64,000 nucleotides of DNA from Intoshia linei (lineage: Eukaryota > Orthonectida > Rhopaluridae), in the NCBI GenBank assembly GCA_001642005.1, contig LWCA01000036.1, positions 1 through 64,000 of the forward strand, in the 5' to 3' direction. Positions within the stretch are counted from its first letter, which is position 1. Each line of letters starts with the position of its first letter. Made by a program: the position numbers and the translations under genes. The notes under the pieces are model-generated. The model saw nothing but the letters and a program-made list of their open reading frames with translations, was not told the origin of the DNA and did no database searches. Below are positions 26,101 through 36,438 of the stretch, piece by piece.

Positions 26101-27576
26101 AGTGATATTCTTGAACAAAAGGATTATCCATGAACATTTTTTGGAATTGGAAAATTATTTTATGCAAACATGATATTCCATTTTGTTTGCAATATTATAA
26201 TTTGTAAGACAATATTTTTTCATTAGATAAAATGCTATTACCTTTACCCTTATTGAATTGAAAAAGTGTATTTTTTATGTATTGATTATATATAAGTATT
26301 GTGAGTGTATATAAATATATAATAAGTTATTATTATTAATAACGCAAGATTTATAAAATTTTTTACACTATTTCATAAAAGATCAAAACTCTGCCTTTTT
26401 TAAATAATAAAAAATAGTAATTTTTCAAGTTTGTAACGAAGATCCAAAGAACAATTTCATTATTACTTTTCTACAGTTTTATAAATGTTATATAATATAG
26501 TTATGGATTTTTCTTTAAGGGTTGGTAAAACTGGAATTTTTCCTAAAGAGCTTGTAAAAGTAGATTCTTCCCTAAGGGTTGGTAAATTTTGAGTTTTAGT
26601 AAAAATGGTTGGGTTTAAGAATAATCTTATTTATTTTTATAAATGGGCGTCTACTTCAATCCAACCATTTTTATATAAATTAAACCGTTTTTACTAAAAA
26701 TCAAAATTTACCAACCCTAAAATGAAAAATCCAATTTTACCGAATTGCAGAGTATCCCATAAAAACTCAGTATCACAAACAAAACAAAGTAAAGTTCTTA
26801 AATAGAAGGCTTATTGATAAAAAGATGTTATAATCGCTTTAATATTTACTGAAACTGATAAAACTTTTTAAAACAAATGTAAAAAAAATGTATTTATATT
26901 ATTATTAATATTTATCTGTCCTTGAAATATTTGATATTTACTATATTAGATGTGTTTAGTGATCTTCCTCACTTTCTAAGTATTTTGATATTATCTTTAG
27001 TAAAAATGGTTGGATTTAAGAATATTCTCTTTATAAATTAACTACTAACTGTATTTAGGTCTCGGCGACCGACATGGAGAAAATATACTTTTTGATTCAA
27101 CAACAGGCGATTGCGTTCATGTCGATTTTTCATGTTTATTTAATGCTGGTGAAGACTTGATGGTCCCAGAAAAAGTTCCATTTCGTTTAACTAGAAATAT
27201 GATATATGCGATGGGACCATTGGGATACGAAGGTGTATTTCGTAAAGCTTGCGAAGTGACATTGAATGTAATAAAAGACCAGAAAGACCCCCTTTTAAGT
27301 GTCCTAAAATCATTCTTGTGGGACCCACTTGTTGAATGGAACACTGGTATTAAACAAAAGAAATTTGAATCTGGAGAAGTATTAAACGAAAAAGCATTAC
27401 TCCACGTTTGTAACATTGAATTACGGATGCACGGAAAGTTAAAACATAACTCTAAAGTAAAATTTCAAACAAGTCTTGCATTGGCTACCAAAGGACACGT
27501 TGAATATCTCATAAAAGAAGCTACAAATGAACACAACCTTTGTTTAATGTACATAGGCTGGGGAGCTTACTTGTAA
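17131..27576 (+). CDS. ATR: ATR checkpoint kinase (PIKK family)
   Basis: Four exons: 17131-23097, 24125-25399, 25506-25806 and 27059-27576. Phases match and give 2686 residues (human ATR 2644), so ATG 17131 is a suitable start. ATR phosphorylates checkpoint targets on RPA-coated single-stranded DNA. Residues 1-1300 are HEAT-type helices, very rich in Asn, Ile, Lys and Phe. The FAT region runs to about 2250 (IYQSLPRLLSLWLDFG, YPQQSLWQMIA). The kinase domain has CKPKDDLRKDARLMEFN with Lys2369 as ATP-binding lysine, GLGDRHGENIL with catalytic Asp2518, and HVDF with Asp2537. Spacing between these two Asp is 19, as in human ATR. The FATC tail ends IGWGAYL. AVMSIVGYILG identifies ATR rather than ATM, SMG1 or mTOR. 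Intron 3 splits the codon of the first Gly of GLGDRH. Introns 1 and 3 are filled with repeats; intron 2 is 106 bases. No disruption is seen. Confidence 0.96.
23101..23420 (+). mobile_element. family C hAT-like element next to the ATR intron 1 donor
   Basis: Starts CAGTAGTTCCCGATTGG, three bases after the splice donor GT at 23098-23099. The 8 bases before it are ATCTAGTA, the kind of CTAG-centred target seen at other hAT copies here. Family C phrases run in reverse of 15660-15945. The far end was not defined; family B sequence follows. Confidence 0.65.
23420..23850 (-). repeat. family B repeat, reverse copy in ATR intron 1
   Basis: Contains 'atgtcttcacggccaaaac', 'gcaacctcaaaaaagtgca' and 'cacttaacacacataaa', the reversed family B order also seen at 3470-3650 and 43140-43330. 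Confidence 0.65.
25980..27050. repeat. repeat-filled ATR intron 3
   Basis: Holds two direct copies of a block (about 25985-26095 and 26695-26790) with 'aaatttaccaacc', 'ttaccgaattg' and 'agagtatccc'. A reversed family-like tract lies between them at about 26510-26600. The part at 26160-26420 recurs at 39285-39480. No coding sequence interrupts the intron. Confidence 0.55.
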
Positions 27577-27906
27577 AAAACTAGAAATTTGTAATTAATA
27601 TGTAAATTTTGTAAATGTATTTATGTCGTTTTTGTGTAAATTGCTGTGAATAACCGACTGCACGTGTGTTTTAATAGTTATTGTGTTTCCTCTTTGTGAG
27701 TTTATGTCTGTAAAAGTATTTATAAAATACAATAGAGATTTAAAAATATATCAATATAAATGTAAAAACATTATCCTTTCATTTGCAGGTGTCAAATTAA
27801 CTGATACGTAACGAACTTTTTAGACAAATTTTCACACATTTTATTAAATTTATGTGTTATGCATTTAATAAATTTTGTCCATTTTATATTTTTTAAAGGT
27901 ATTCTT

Positions 27907-29518
27907 ATGTCAAAAATTTTATCCGAAAAAGACAAAGTATGACTTTATTTAAAATTATTTACAAATTGTATAGATTCGTTTGCAAAAATTACCACAATGT
28001 AACATTTATTGTTCGAGTCGTTTACCATTCGACCCTACATGTGCTTCAAATAATGTCATTTATCCCAATACTTGTTTAATTAGAAAATTAATATTTTGTT
28101 ATAATGTTAAAATTAACATTACTAATTATTCTTCTTGCACCAATACAAGTATTTTTTCATTGTTCATTTAAAAATTTAAGATAATTTTAATTGCTTCTTG
28201 AACCAATTTGATGCTCAAAGACTAAATTCTAGTTATATTCCAACTTGTTCGACGCATGAATTTTTTTATCCTTTGCAATGTCAAAATAATGTTTGTTGGT
28301 GCAGTAATAACTTTGGCTCCCGTGTTGGAGGTGTTTTCTTTAAAAAAAAGAATTCTATTCGAAAATGTCTCGAAATGTCTGCAGATTCATGTATCAATTT
28401 TTTTAACCTTTACCATTTTTGATTTTAGATTACGATTCATGCTCACATGCACTTGGTGTAATATTTATCAATAGATTTAAATATTTTTTGAATAATTATA
28501 AAGGTATATTTTGTAATTTGTTTAAATTACAATTCAATTTAGACAATGTCAAAACATTTAAATTGGTTGATAGTAATTTTGATAATGGATGGAGTTTTGA
28601 TGAGTTTAAATCTTTTATACAGTCGTCATTTCATATCAAAAATGTTACAATTATAGACAGTTTTAATTGCATTGACAGTATTTTTAAAGTACTCGATATT
28701 GACCAAAGTATGAATATTTCTTTCGAGGAATTTTCCATTTTTATCACAAAATCTGATTCAAAGTATGTTTTTATCGAATTAATCATACGTGTTGGTAAAA
28801 GTGGCGTAAAAGGACTGCGCAAATTTATTATTTTTTTATTCAAGTTTTTTTTACCGTCAAAAAAAAAATTTGACACCATTGAATTATAGTATAGTTTAAT
28901 ACAGTTTATCTCAAAAATAGGGATATCCACTGGTCGCATTTTTTTAATTCATATGTGAATAATATATTTGTCACATAAAATTAGTTATTATTGATTTTAA
29001 TAATAATGGCTTTTTCTTATAATTTGATTTATTTTTATCTATTATTCCTAGATTAATTCTTTTAAATTCTCATTTTAAATCAAAGTACCAGTCAATGGAT
29101 CAAAAATCTCAAATTAACAAATTGCCTCAATTATTTAATTATTCCGACAAAATTAGACGAAGTTATTCACTTGTAATAAAAGCTTATAATCAATTTAGAT
29201 TTCAAAAGTCTTGATTGTTTTGAAAAGAAAAAATTTATTTTAAAATATCAAAATATACAGAATAATTTCACATTTACTTCCAATATAGAATGTCATTCTG
29301 ACGGAACTTATATATCCAAGCAATGTTTACAAAATAAAAAATATTGTTGGTGTGTTGACACCATTAGTGGTAGCATGATTCAAAAAACTATTACTTCTAA
29401 TCACCAAAATTTGATTTGTTTCAATGAACTTTCATCCGCTCAGTATATTGACAAATTAAAAGGTTATTCATTTTTTAAATTCAAATACGTGTTGACGATG
29501 ATGGTTCATATGTTTTAA
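27907..29518 (+). CDS. SMOC/testican-like secreted calcium-binding protein
   Basis: Six exons: 27907-27936, 27974-28148, 28181-28390, 28429-28762, 29052-29161 and 29199-29518. Phases match and give 392 residues. Introns are 37, 32, 38, 289 and 37 bases. Domains in order: Kazal/follistatin-like module (CNIYC, then TCASNNVIYPNTC), thyroglobulin type-1 repeat (PLQCQNNVCWCSN), and an EF-hand pair with loops DSNFDNGWSFDEF and DIDQSMNISFEEF. A second thyroglobulin repeat follows (KQCLQNKKYCWCVD). This set is known from SMOC and testican/SPOCK matricellular proteins, which act outside cells. The order Kazal-TY-EF-TY is neither classic SMOC (TY, TY, then EF) nor testican (no first TY). No signal peptide is visible at the proposed start, so a 5' exon is probably missing. 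The fifth intron's donor (GTTATT) is weak and chosen for phase. Confidence 0.75.
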
Positions 29519-29700
29519 TATCTTAAAAATAATGTTAGGGTGTTCAACATTTCTTACAACCATTGAATAATTTTTTACAATGTTAAGTGTATGACTAAAA
29601 CAGAATTTAATTGAATTATTAAATTAATACGAGACTTTGTTTTTTTGTTTGAATGTAATTATTAATTTTTAACATTTTTTAATTATATTTCTATCTTAAC
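29519..29700. other. intergenic spacer
   Basis: No feature seen; AT-rich sequence between the SMOC-like stop and a family C repeat. Confidence 0.4.
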
Positions 29701-30420
29701 TATGTAATATTAGTCATTTATGATTTTTTCTCATAAGATTTGGTAAAGTCGTATTTTTCAAAAAAATATCGAAAAATGGGGATTTTTCCATTAAGGGTTG
29801 GTAAAATTGGATTTATTTTGAGGTTTGATTTTTCATGAATTTTTCAAAAAAATATTGGTAAAAGTCGATTTTTCTCAGACGGTTTGACAGGGTATTTTTT
29901 ATAAAATTTTATTAGTGGTGGGATAAAAATCAGATTTATTAAATAATAATGTAGGGGTCGTCTAGATCAGGGGTTCCGAAAGGGGCCAATCGAAAAATCA
30001 AGGTGCCATGGAAAAAAATTTCTATTTGGTGCAATAAAAAATTTTATATATATTTTTTAAGATAATGTATTAATTATTCAAAATTGATATCAAATTGAAT
30101 TTAATAATAATCGAAAATTTATCGTTGAATATTTTAAAAGTTTACATATCAAAAAAATCTAAAATGCCTCATTTTTAGTCATCATTAATTATTTGTAAAA
30201 AAATTATAATGGAGGCTATAGAAATAATTTAGTAAAGAAGGGTCATAGCTTCAAAAGGGTTGGAAATCCTGGTCTAGACTTGGGGATAAATTCCCAACAT
30301 CTGGAAAATTTGTAATAAATATTAAAAATAAACAAAAGTTGATTAAATAGAATTTATATTTTATTTAATCTCACCAACCCCCAGGTACATAGTTTATGAC
30401 CCAAAATCGGAAACTATTAC
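29700..30420 (+). mobile_element. family C hAT-like element carrying a nested hAT MITE
   Basis: Outer element has the family C tracts ('ggtaaaagtcgatttttc', 'gataaaaatcagattt', 'aacatctggaaaat') and ends near 30420 with a degenerate CGGAAACTA. It is interrupted between 'gtaggggtcgtctaga' and 'ggtctagacttggggat' by a second element (separate entry). Confidence 0.7.
29968..30271 (+). mobile_element. nested 304-base hAT MITE with 8-base target duplication
   Basis: Starts CAGGGGTTCCGAAAGG and ends GGGTTGGAAATCCTG, which are imperfect inverted ends. It is flanked by GTCTAGAT (29960-29967) and GTCTAGAC (30272-30279), an 8-base duplication with one mismatch, as expected for hAT. The interior is non-coding. 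Removing it restores the family C sequence, so it is the younger insertion. Confidence 0.85.
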
Positions 30421-31990
30421 CCTACAATCTAGGGCCTACAGGATATATCATTAGTAAATGTAAACCGGATAACAACTACGCTATGGGCACAATATGGCCC
30501 GTGAAATACTGCACTGATTTTTATTTTATGATGTAATATTAGAATGTTCGATATCGTACCATGAAGCTTTTCAAAAATGGATAGCGAACCGAATTGATTA
30601 ATAATAATTTGGAAAGTCAACAGTGGGCCCGTCAGATCAAAAGTGTGGGTTATATATACTGATTTTTGGTTACTCTATTCAGTCTTTAACTTTTTTCCGC
30701 GTTACGTGTTAGAGCAGCCTGCTCTCGTGATATTTCTATTCGGATATTGGTTCATCAGTGTTTTACAAACTTAAATTATTTTTATTTAGAACAACGATCG
30801 AAATTATGTAATTCTCATAAAACAAAAAATAAAATATTGGAAATTTTTGTCAAAGAGTTTAAAAGGAATTATAAAAGGTTAAATATTTATATTCAAATTA
30901 AATTTTGTTATTTTTAGAAAGAAAATTTCAATTGGTGAAATTATCAATTGGAGATTTTCGATAGCAGATGCAAATTTTAATTTCGTAGTGTTTTATTTTT
31001 TATTTTGTAAAGGTTGCATTTAAAACTGGCTCGAAACGTAGCCTATTTGAACCACTAGTGGTTATCATTGAAATTTCAGTAAAATGTAGCCCATAATAAA
31101 AAAAGTAAAAAATAAAAGGTTGGGAAACTTTGATTTAGAATGTTATGCCAGTGGTAGTTAAATTTACGTTTTTGGGGTAATTTTAACCAAGTTTATAAAA
31201 TGAAACAAAAATTGTTATTTGATTAATATTTGGAAATTTTTGTTTGTGGTGATTAGAGCTCTTTTGATATACATCTGATATCTTATCTATTGTAATTTAA
31301 CATTTCCCTTCTAATTCCCCATACACGCGTAAATTTTTTGTATCGATCCGTAAATAATCATTATGTCCGATCTAATTGACCTATTTATTAACGATTACAT
31401 ATACACAGTAATTATTGACTTGTGGAACCAGTACGGATAAAAAAATTAAAATTTATATCAATACAACTTTATTCAATTCTTACACTCTAGGGAGGAATTT
31501 TGCTATTATATAGTCATTGTTATACTCAAAAAAAATAGTTTTTCTCAAACGATTATCTTGTGTCACATAGTTTAATGATGTGCTGATTTTATACAAACTG
31601 ACAATACGTTTTATGGTCTTAAGAGCTGTGACGAATGGTTACTGACCATGATGTTACAATAATATAGTATAAATATTTTTCTCCTTTCTTTATCAATTAA
31701 GTACTAACATTAATTAATTTTTACTAACATAAAATTTTAAGTAGTAAGCAGTTTACTTCTGAAGTTAGTGGTTTCACTCAAAGCACATAAAAATAGTTTA
31801 TATAGATTATTTTATATTGAAATTGTATTTATGGAATTTAGACTGATTTTAAATATTAATTTTGAGTGTAATTACAAAAGGTTAAGTATGAATCTACTTT
31901 TATTTAAATAATCTTTTCTTTTTTAACCTAATTACCTTTTCAAATTTAAGAATAACAAGGTCATTATAAAATATTGTTTATTTTCTTTAA
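30420..31990. other. intergenic, probable decayed hAT ends, no gene
   Basis: A phrase at 30490-30515 (CAATATGGCCCGTGAAATAC) and 'gtagcccataataaaa' near 31086 look like inner ends of hAT elements, so 30490-31110 may be one dead copy. The remaining part is AT-rich with nothing I can name. Confidence 0.35.
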
Positions 31991-31992
31991 AT

Positions 31993-32468
31993 CAGTAGTT
32001 CCTAATTCAAATAGTGTACGGACCCCCAGTTCAAAATATTTATTTTTTTGTACCCCAAAGGAGACATGAAATATAAAACATTTATGAAAAAATTTCAAAT
32101 TTTTTCTCAGATTTGGTAAAATCGTTTTTCAAAAAAATATTGCAAAAAAGGATTTTTCCTTAAGGTTTTGGTAAAATTGTATTTTTTATATTATGGTTGG
32201 ATTCATTTTTCGAAAAAATATCGGTAAAAGTCGATTTTACCCTGGGTGTTTAGAATGGTATTTTTTATTATCACTTATGGCACTGTAAATTTTATTAATT
32301 GTGGAATACAAGTGATTTTTGAAATAATAATGTAACGGTCATATAGATTTGGGATAAATTCCAAACATCTGGCAATTCAGTAATAAATATTAAAAATTTT
32401 CGTATAAGAATAAAGAAAAATTGATCATATTTTATTTTAATTTCATCTACCTCAATCGCAAACCACTG
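31993..32468 (+). mobile_element. family C hAT-like MITE, intact ends
   Basis: A 476-base element beginning CAGTAGTTCCTAATTC and ending CGCAAACCACTG. Flanks are CTTTAAAT (31985-31992) and CTCTAAAT (32469-32476), an 8-base duplication with one mismatch. The interior holds the family C tracts but no transposase. It is the best-bounded copy of this family in the window. Confidence 0.85.
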
Positions 32469-32616
32469 CTCTAAATGGAATACACGCTCCAAGGGAAAAA
32501 GATTCCAATTGTACCTTATAGAAACCCTAAATATTATTTTAATATATCTCCATGCGATTTGTCTAAACTTTAGATCCTATATCATGCATACTAATCTACA
32601 TTTAATATGATAATGT

Positions 32617-33047
32617 ATGGATCCCAGTTCTTTTGCACATATTGACAATCTTGTAAGTTCTGCAGCACGATCCAAAGCATTAAATTTTAAAATCTCGTCA
32701 ATACGATACCAGCTAGTTCGTCTATTGTTACTCAATACGACCGTATTGCAGAATTTTAATTCCTACATTTTATGTAACGGGAACAGTCAACAATTAAAAA
32801 CTTGTTTGATTTGTTATAATGTAATGAAGGAATATTAAAAAATAACTCAATTTTTTAGATACTCGATGATGACGAAACTGCAATTCTTTTTAACAAATTA
32901 TCATTGCATTCAATGGACGTGGAATGCATAAAACTATTGTTTAATGCGTCTTTGCTTAAAGATCCTGCAGATGATTTTAGTTTCGCCTTTATAAACGGCC
33001 AAAATATTTACCCAATTGAGAAATTGAAAAAATTATTTATAAATTAA
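32617..33047 (+). CDS. two-exon gene of unknown function, 130 residues
   Basis: Exons 32617-32820 and 32859-33047 around a 38-base intron (GTAATG...TTTTTTAG); phase 0 and an in-frame TAA. The protein begins MDPSSFAHIDNLVSSAARSK and ends with an EKLKKLFIN tail. It is predicted to be largely helical, without a signal peptide, membrane segment or metal motif, and contains a Cys pair (CLIC) near the exon junction. Codon use is more balanced than in the surrounding sequence (for example GCACGATCC, GACGTG), supporting a real gene. Its stop is only 24 bases from the stop of the converging small gene at 33072. I do not recognise the family. Confidence 0.7.
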
Positions 33048-33071
33048 CAATTATTTTGAATCAAACACTTT

Positions 33072-33307
33072 TCACCATTGAGATGTATAATTTGTTGTAT
33101 TAAATCTATTTGATAATCTAGCATTGTATTTACTGTCGAAAATTTTATTTGCTTCAATTAAGGCTTTCATTTCTAAAAAATGAATTAATAGGCTCGGTGT
33201 TTAAAAATCTTACCTGGTTCATTTTTTTTGAGTTCTCGAATGAAGCATCTTCGAGAAACGCAAAATTCCAAACGACCAGCTTCCATCCATAACGATCTAT
33301 TTGACAT
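33072..33307 (-). CDS. two-exon 64-residue protein of unknown function
   Basis: Minus-strand exons 33307-33214 and 33172-33072, with a 41-base intron that has a strong GTAAGA donor and TTTTTTAG acceptor. Phase 1 is kept and the total is 65 codons including TGA. The protein starts MSNRSLWMEAGRLEFCVSRR, is strongly basic at the N-terminus, and has an acidic-helical middle (MKALIEANKIFDSKYN). A mitochondrial small protein is conceivable from the basic start, but this is only a guess. It lies between the converging unknown gene and RPF2, on the RPF2 strand and 138 bases after the RPF2 stop. It is too short for simple ORF finding, but the splice signals are good. Confidence 0.6.
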
Positions 33308-33444
33308 TATTTGAAAATGAAATGGGGCTAATTAATTGGCACAGTTTTAGATTTATAATCGATATTGAAACAAACACAAAAGTCATTATATCAAATACAA
33401 TAAATATGTATGATTTATTTTAAAATATACAATTCTCGCGTAAT

Positions 33445-34566
33445 TTAAGTGCATTTTGTTCCAAGAGCCCTTAATTTACGATTTTTCATTTCATCCATAT
33501 TTTGACGTGACATGTGAACTCGGCCCAGTTTATTTGAAAAGACGTCCATTTCAATGTTTTTTTTCTATTGATAATTCAATTTACATAATTAAAAAAATAC
33601 CTTTCTGATGATGGTGGGTAATGAAAGTGAATTTTTAAATTCTTTTTCTGATGCAATTTGATTTCTTCTCAATTTAAATTTAATGGATGAAACAAATTGA
33701 CAATCTGCTATGGAATAAGTTCCACTACAATTTTTAACTGTGGTTCTAAAAGATTATTATATCAAATAGATATGACTTAATAAAATTTTGAAATATTTAT
33801 AGTAAAATTAGAAATTACTTGTAATTTCTAATTTCGAGTTCATTTTCATATAAAACAAACATTAAGTAGTTATCAAAACCAGTTACAACAATATTGTCTA
33901 CAACTGGCCCACCAAAATAATCTAATGGAAAAAATTATATTAAAAAATATAAAATTACCAATAAAAAAATTTTTCAATCGTTGCATTTCCGTCGAAATGG
34001 TAAATTCACCGAGAAATAAAAGTCCCATTTTTGAACCATACGTTAATTTATTCTATAATATTCATAAATTTTATTTGATATTAAATTTACCATAAAGTCA
34101 GAATCAAAATCTAAATGGGCTATACCCATCTCAAACATGTCAAAAACTTTTTCATCGTATATTCGACCGATTATAATATTATTTGGTCTTTTTTTTGTAT
34201 CGGATCCTACTAAAAACATAGAACAGCCATGTTGTCTAGATAATTTTTCAACGTCTTCGTAGTTTTCGAATAAAGATTTGTTTGATCTCCTAAAATAAAT
34301 TGATGAGACATTATGACGACAAATTTTTCAGATAATTACCGTTTAAGAAATATTTTGTCTGTTTTAAATTTTACCTATTGAAAAATACATTAGATATGCC
34401 AAAAAAACGAAATTACAAGAGTTTTTAAACAAGCTTCAACTACTATGCCTGAAGCTGTGTTGTTTAAAACGAGAGTTGATTTAGAATTTTGTAATTTAGG
34501 TTCTCGTCGTTTGAATAGACATTTCGATCGTCTTTTAATTGATTTTTTTGATCTTAAATTATACAT
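33445..34566 (-). CDS. RPF2: ribosome production factor 2 (Brix domain), with a one-base break
   Basis: Seven minus-strand exons: 34566-34417, 34374-34340, 34289-34091, 34052-33959, 33921-33819, 33746-33601 and 33564-33445. Introns are 36-72 bases. RPF2, with RRS1, brings the 5S RNP into the pre-60S ribosome in the nucleolus. The N-terminus KRREPKLQNSK and the core MFLVGSDTKKRPNNIIIGR followed by DMFEMGI are diagnostic of the RPF2 Brix domain. The end KLGRVHMSRQNM also matches. Summed exons are 847 bases, one more than a multiple of three. The break is in exon 6, at the run of three T at 33721-33723 (plus strand): reading before and after it is conserved only if one base is removed. The intact product would be about 281 residues (human 306). 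It is either a sequencing error in a homopolymer or a recent loss of function. Confidence 0.9.
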
Positions 34567-34851
34567 TTTAACTAAATTAAATGTTTTACATTACTTTTGA
34601 CTAGGTGCCATTTTTTGTGTCGATAATTTAAATTTTCCCAAGTGATTATTCAATAAACTTTATTCAAATTAAATTTTACACATTTGTTGATTTTGTATTT
34701 TTACTGATATTGCGTCGTTTTTTCTAATGGTTACTTTAAAATGTTTGCAACATACTGTCTAGTTTACCAAACTGAAAGTTTGCATTGCTTATGTTGGGTT
34801 TTATAACAAAATATTTTTTGAAGATTACGAAAAGTGAAGTATGCTTTAGGA

Positions 34852-35889
34852 CAGGGGTGCACAAAGTACGGCCATGGGCAATACATCTGATTATTTTACA
34901 TTACATCATTTTACTGCAAATTAAAAATTTAAAATGAGATTTTATTCAAGGTCTATTTCAAATATTTTAATCAAAAAGTTACATTTTTGACTTTGCCCCA
35001 GTTTCTCAAATGTTAGCGAATGGAACACAATATCAAGGCAGTCACTGATATTTTTTTATGTCATTATTACTATTTACATATTTTTTATGTCTTCCACTCT
35101 AATGTATGAACAAATCGGTTTTAATGGAACTTTTTTCTGTTGTCCAATTATTATTATTAATTATTTATCGAAAAATTAATGATAAATGTTTTTTCCAAAA
35201 AAATATTAGTAAAAGGAGATTTTTCAAATTTTTTTTTAAAATCAGGTTTTTTCTTATGAAATCAGTCAGAAGATTTATTGATCTAATAATTTGGTAAAAT
35301 GGGATTTTTCATAAAAATATTGGTAAAAGCGATTTTTTTCTTTAAGGGTTGGTAAAATTTGATTTTTTCTTTTGGAATCAGATAGGGTAGTTTTTATTCT
35401 AAAACTTTGGTAAAAATGGATTTTTAAAAAAATATATTGGTAAAAAGGGATTTCTTCCTTAAGAGTTGGTAAAATTTTGGTTTTTTCTCATAAAACTATA
35501 TTAAATTGGATAATTTAATGAAATATGTTAAAAATTGTAGATTAGCCTACAATCATCTAAATTTTTGTATTCACCCCTTGGGGTGACCAGTCACCCCCAT
35601 GAGAAACACTGTATTAATCCTACTACATTAATACTACTACTATTACTGTATTGCTATTTATTTCGATTCAGATAAATGACAAATGTGGTGTTAATTTTAG
35701 TTGAAAATTATTAATTAAAACTTGCTGATACAATAATGTATTAAAATTTAAAGAGAACTATTTTATATTAGACCTAAAATTTAGGTCCAGACTAAAATTT
35801 CTCAATGTCAAAGTAAATTTTGTGCGGCCGAGGCACCAATGAGAAAAGTAGCATTGTGGCTGAATTGGTGGAAAGGTTGTGCATCCCTG
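34852..35889 (+). mobile_element. full-length 1.04-kb hAT MITE, family A
   Basis: Starts CAGGGGTGCACAAAGTACGG and ends GGTTGTGCATCCCTG; the ends are inverted repeats (CAGGGGTGCACAA against CAGGGATGCACAA). Flanks are CTTTAGGA (34844-34851) and CTTTAGAA (35890-35897), an 8-base duplication with one mismatch. The interior matches the reversed copy at 2528-3373 and includes a near-palindrome GGGGTGACCAGTCACCCCC. No transposase ORF is present. The open frame at 35106-35297 is low complexity. Confidence 0.9.
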
Positions 35890-35899
35890 CTTTAGAATA

Positions 35900-36430
35900 A
35901 CAATTGGATGCCTTTTTCTCGGAAAAATACAAAATTATGAGGTTGGAATTTTTTCTCTGTGAATGGAAAACTGTCTTGTATAGTATCTGTGTAGTTTGTT
36001 TTTGTTAAATTCTAAAACTTGATATGTGAATATTTTTCAGTGATAATTCTATAATTGTATTTTTAGTTTCTTATCGTAAGGATGAAAATTTCTGAGAATT
36101 AAATTTATAGTAACACTTGATATTCTAGGAATGTTATTTTTTAGATAACCTGAAGGCAGAAATTTAACTTTATATAAATAAGCATTACTTTGAAAATTAT
36201 TATTTTGTACCTAAATAATACAAATTTTTCAGACCACTGGAAAATTATACTAATCCCAATTTAAGAAACTGACATGTAAGGATTAAGAAACATACGTTGA
36301 CATGTATGACTCCAATACTGAGTCCAAATCATACTTTGTCTTAAACAATTAGAGGGAACTCTGGTGGTAGTGTATATAAATGTATATTAACGTGTTTAAT
36401 AGGTGAAAATGTAATTATTAACATTTAATT
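35900..36430. other. intergenic, no feature seen
   Basis: AT-rich spacer between a hAT element and the end of a minus-strand gene. Confidence 0.4.
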
Positions 36431-36438
36431 TAAAATTA

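Noticed and set aside
30429-30620. 63-codon minus-strand frame
   Set aside because: Overlaps probable hAT end sequence and has no domain.
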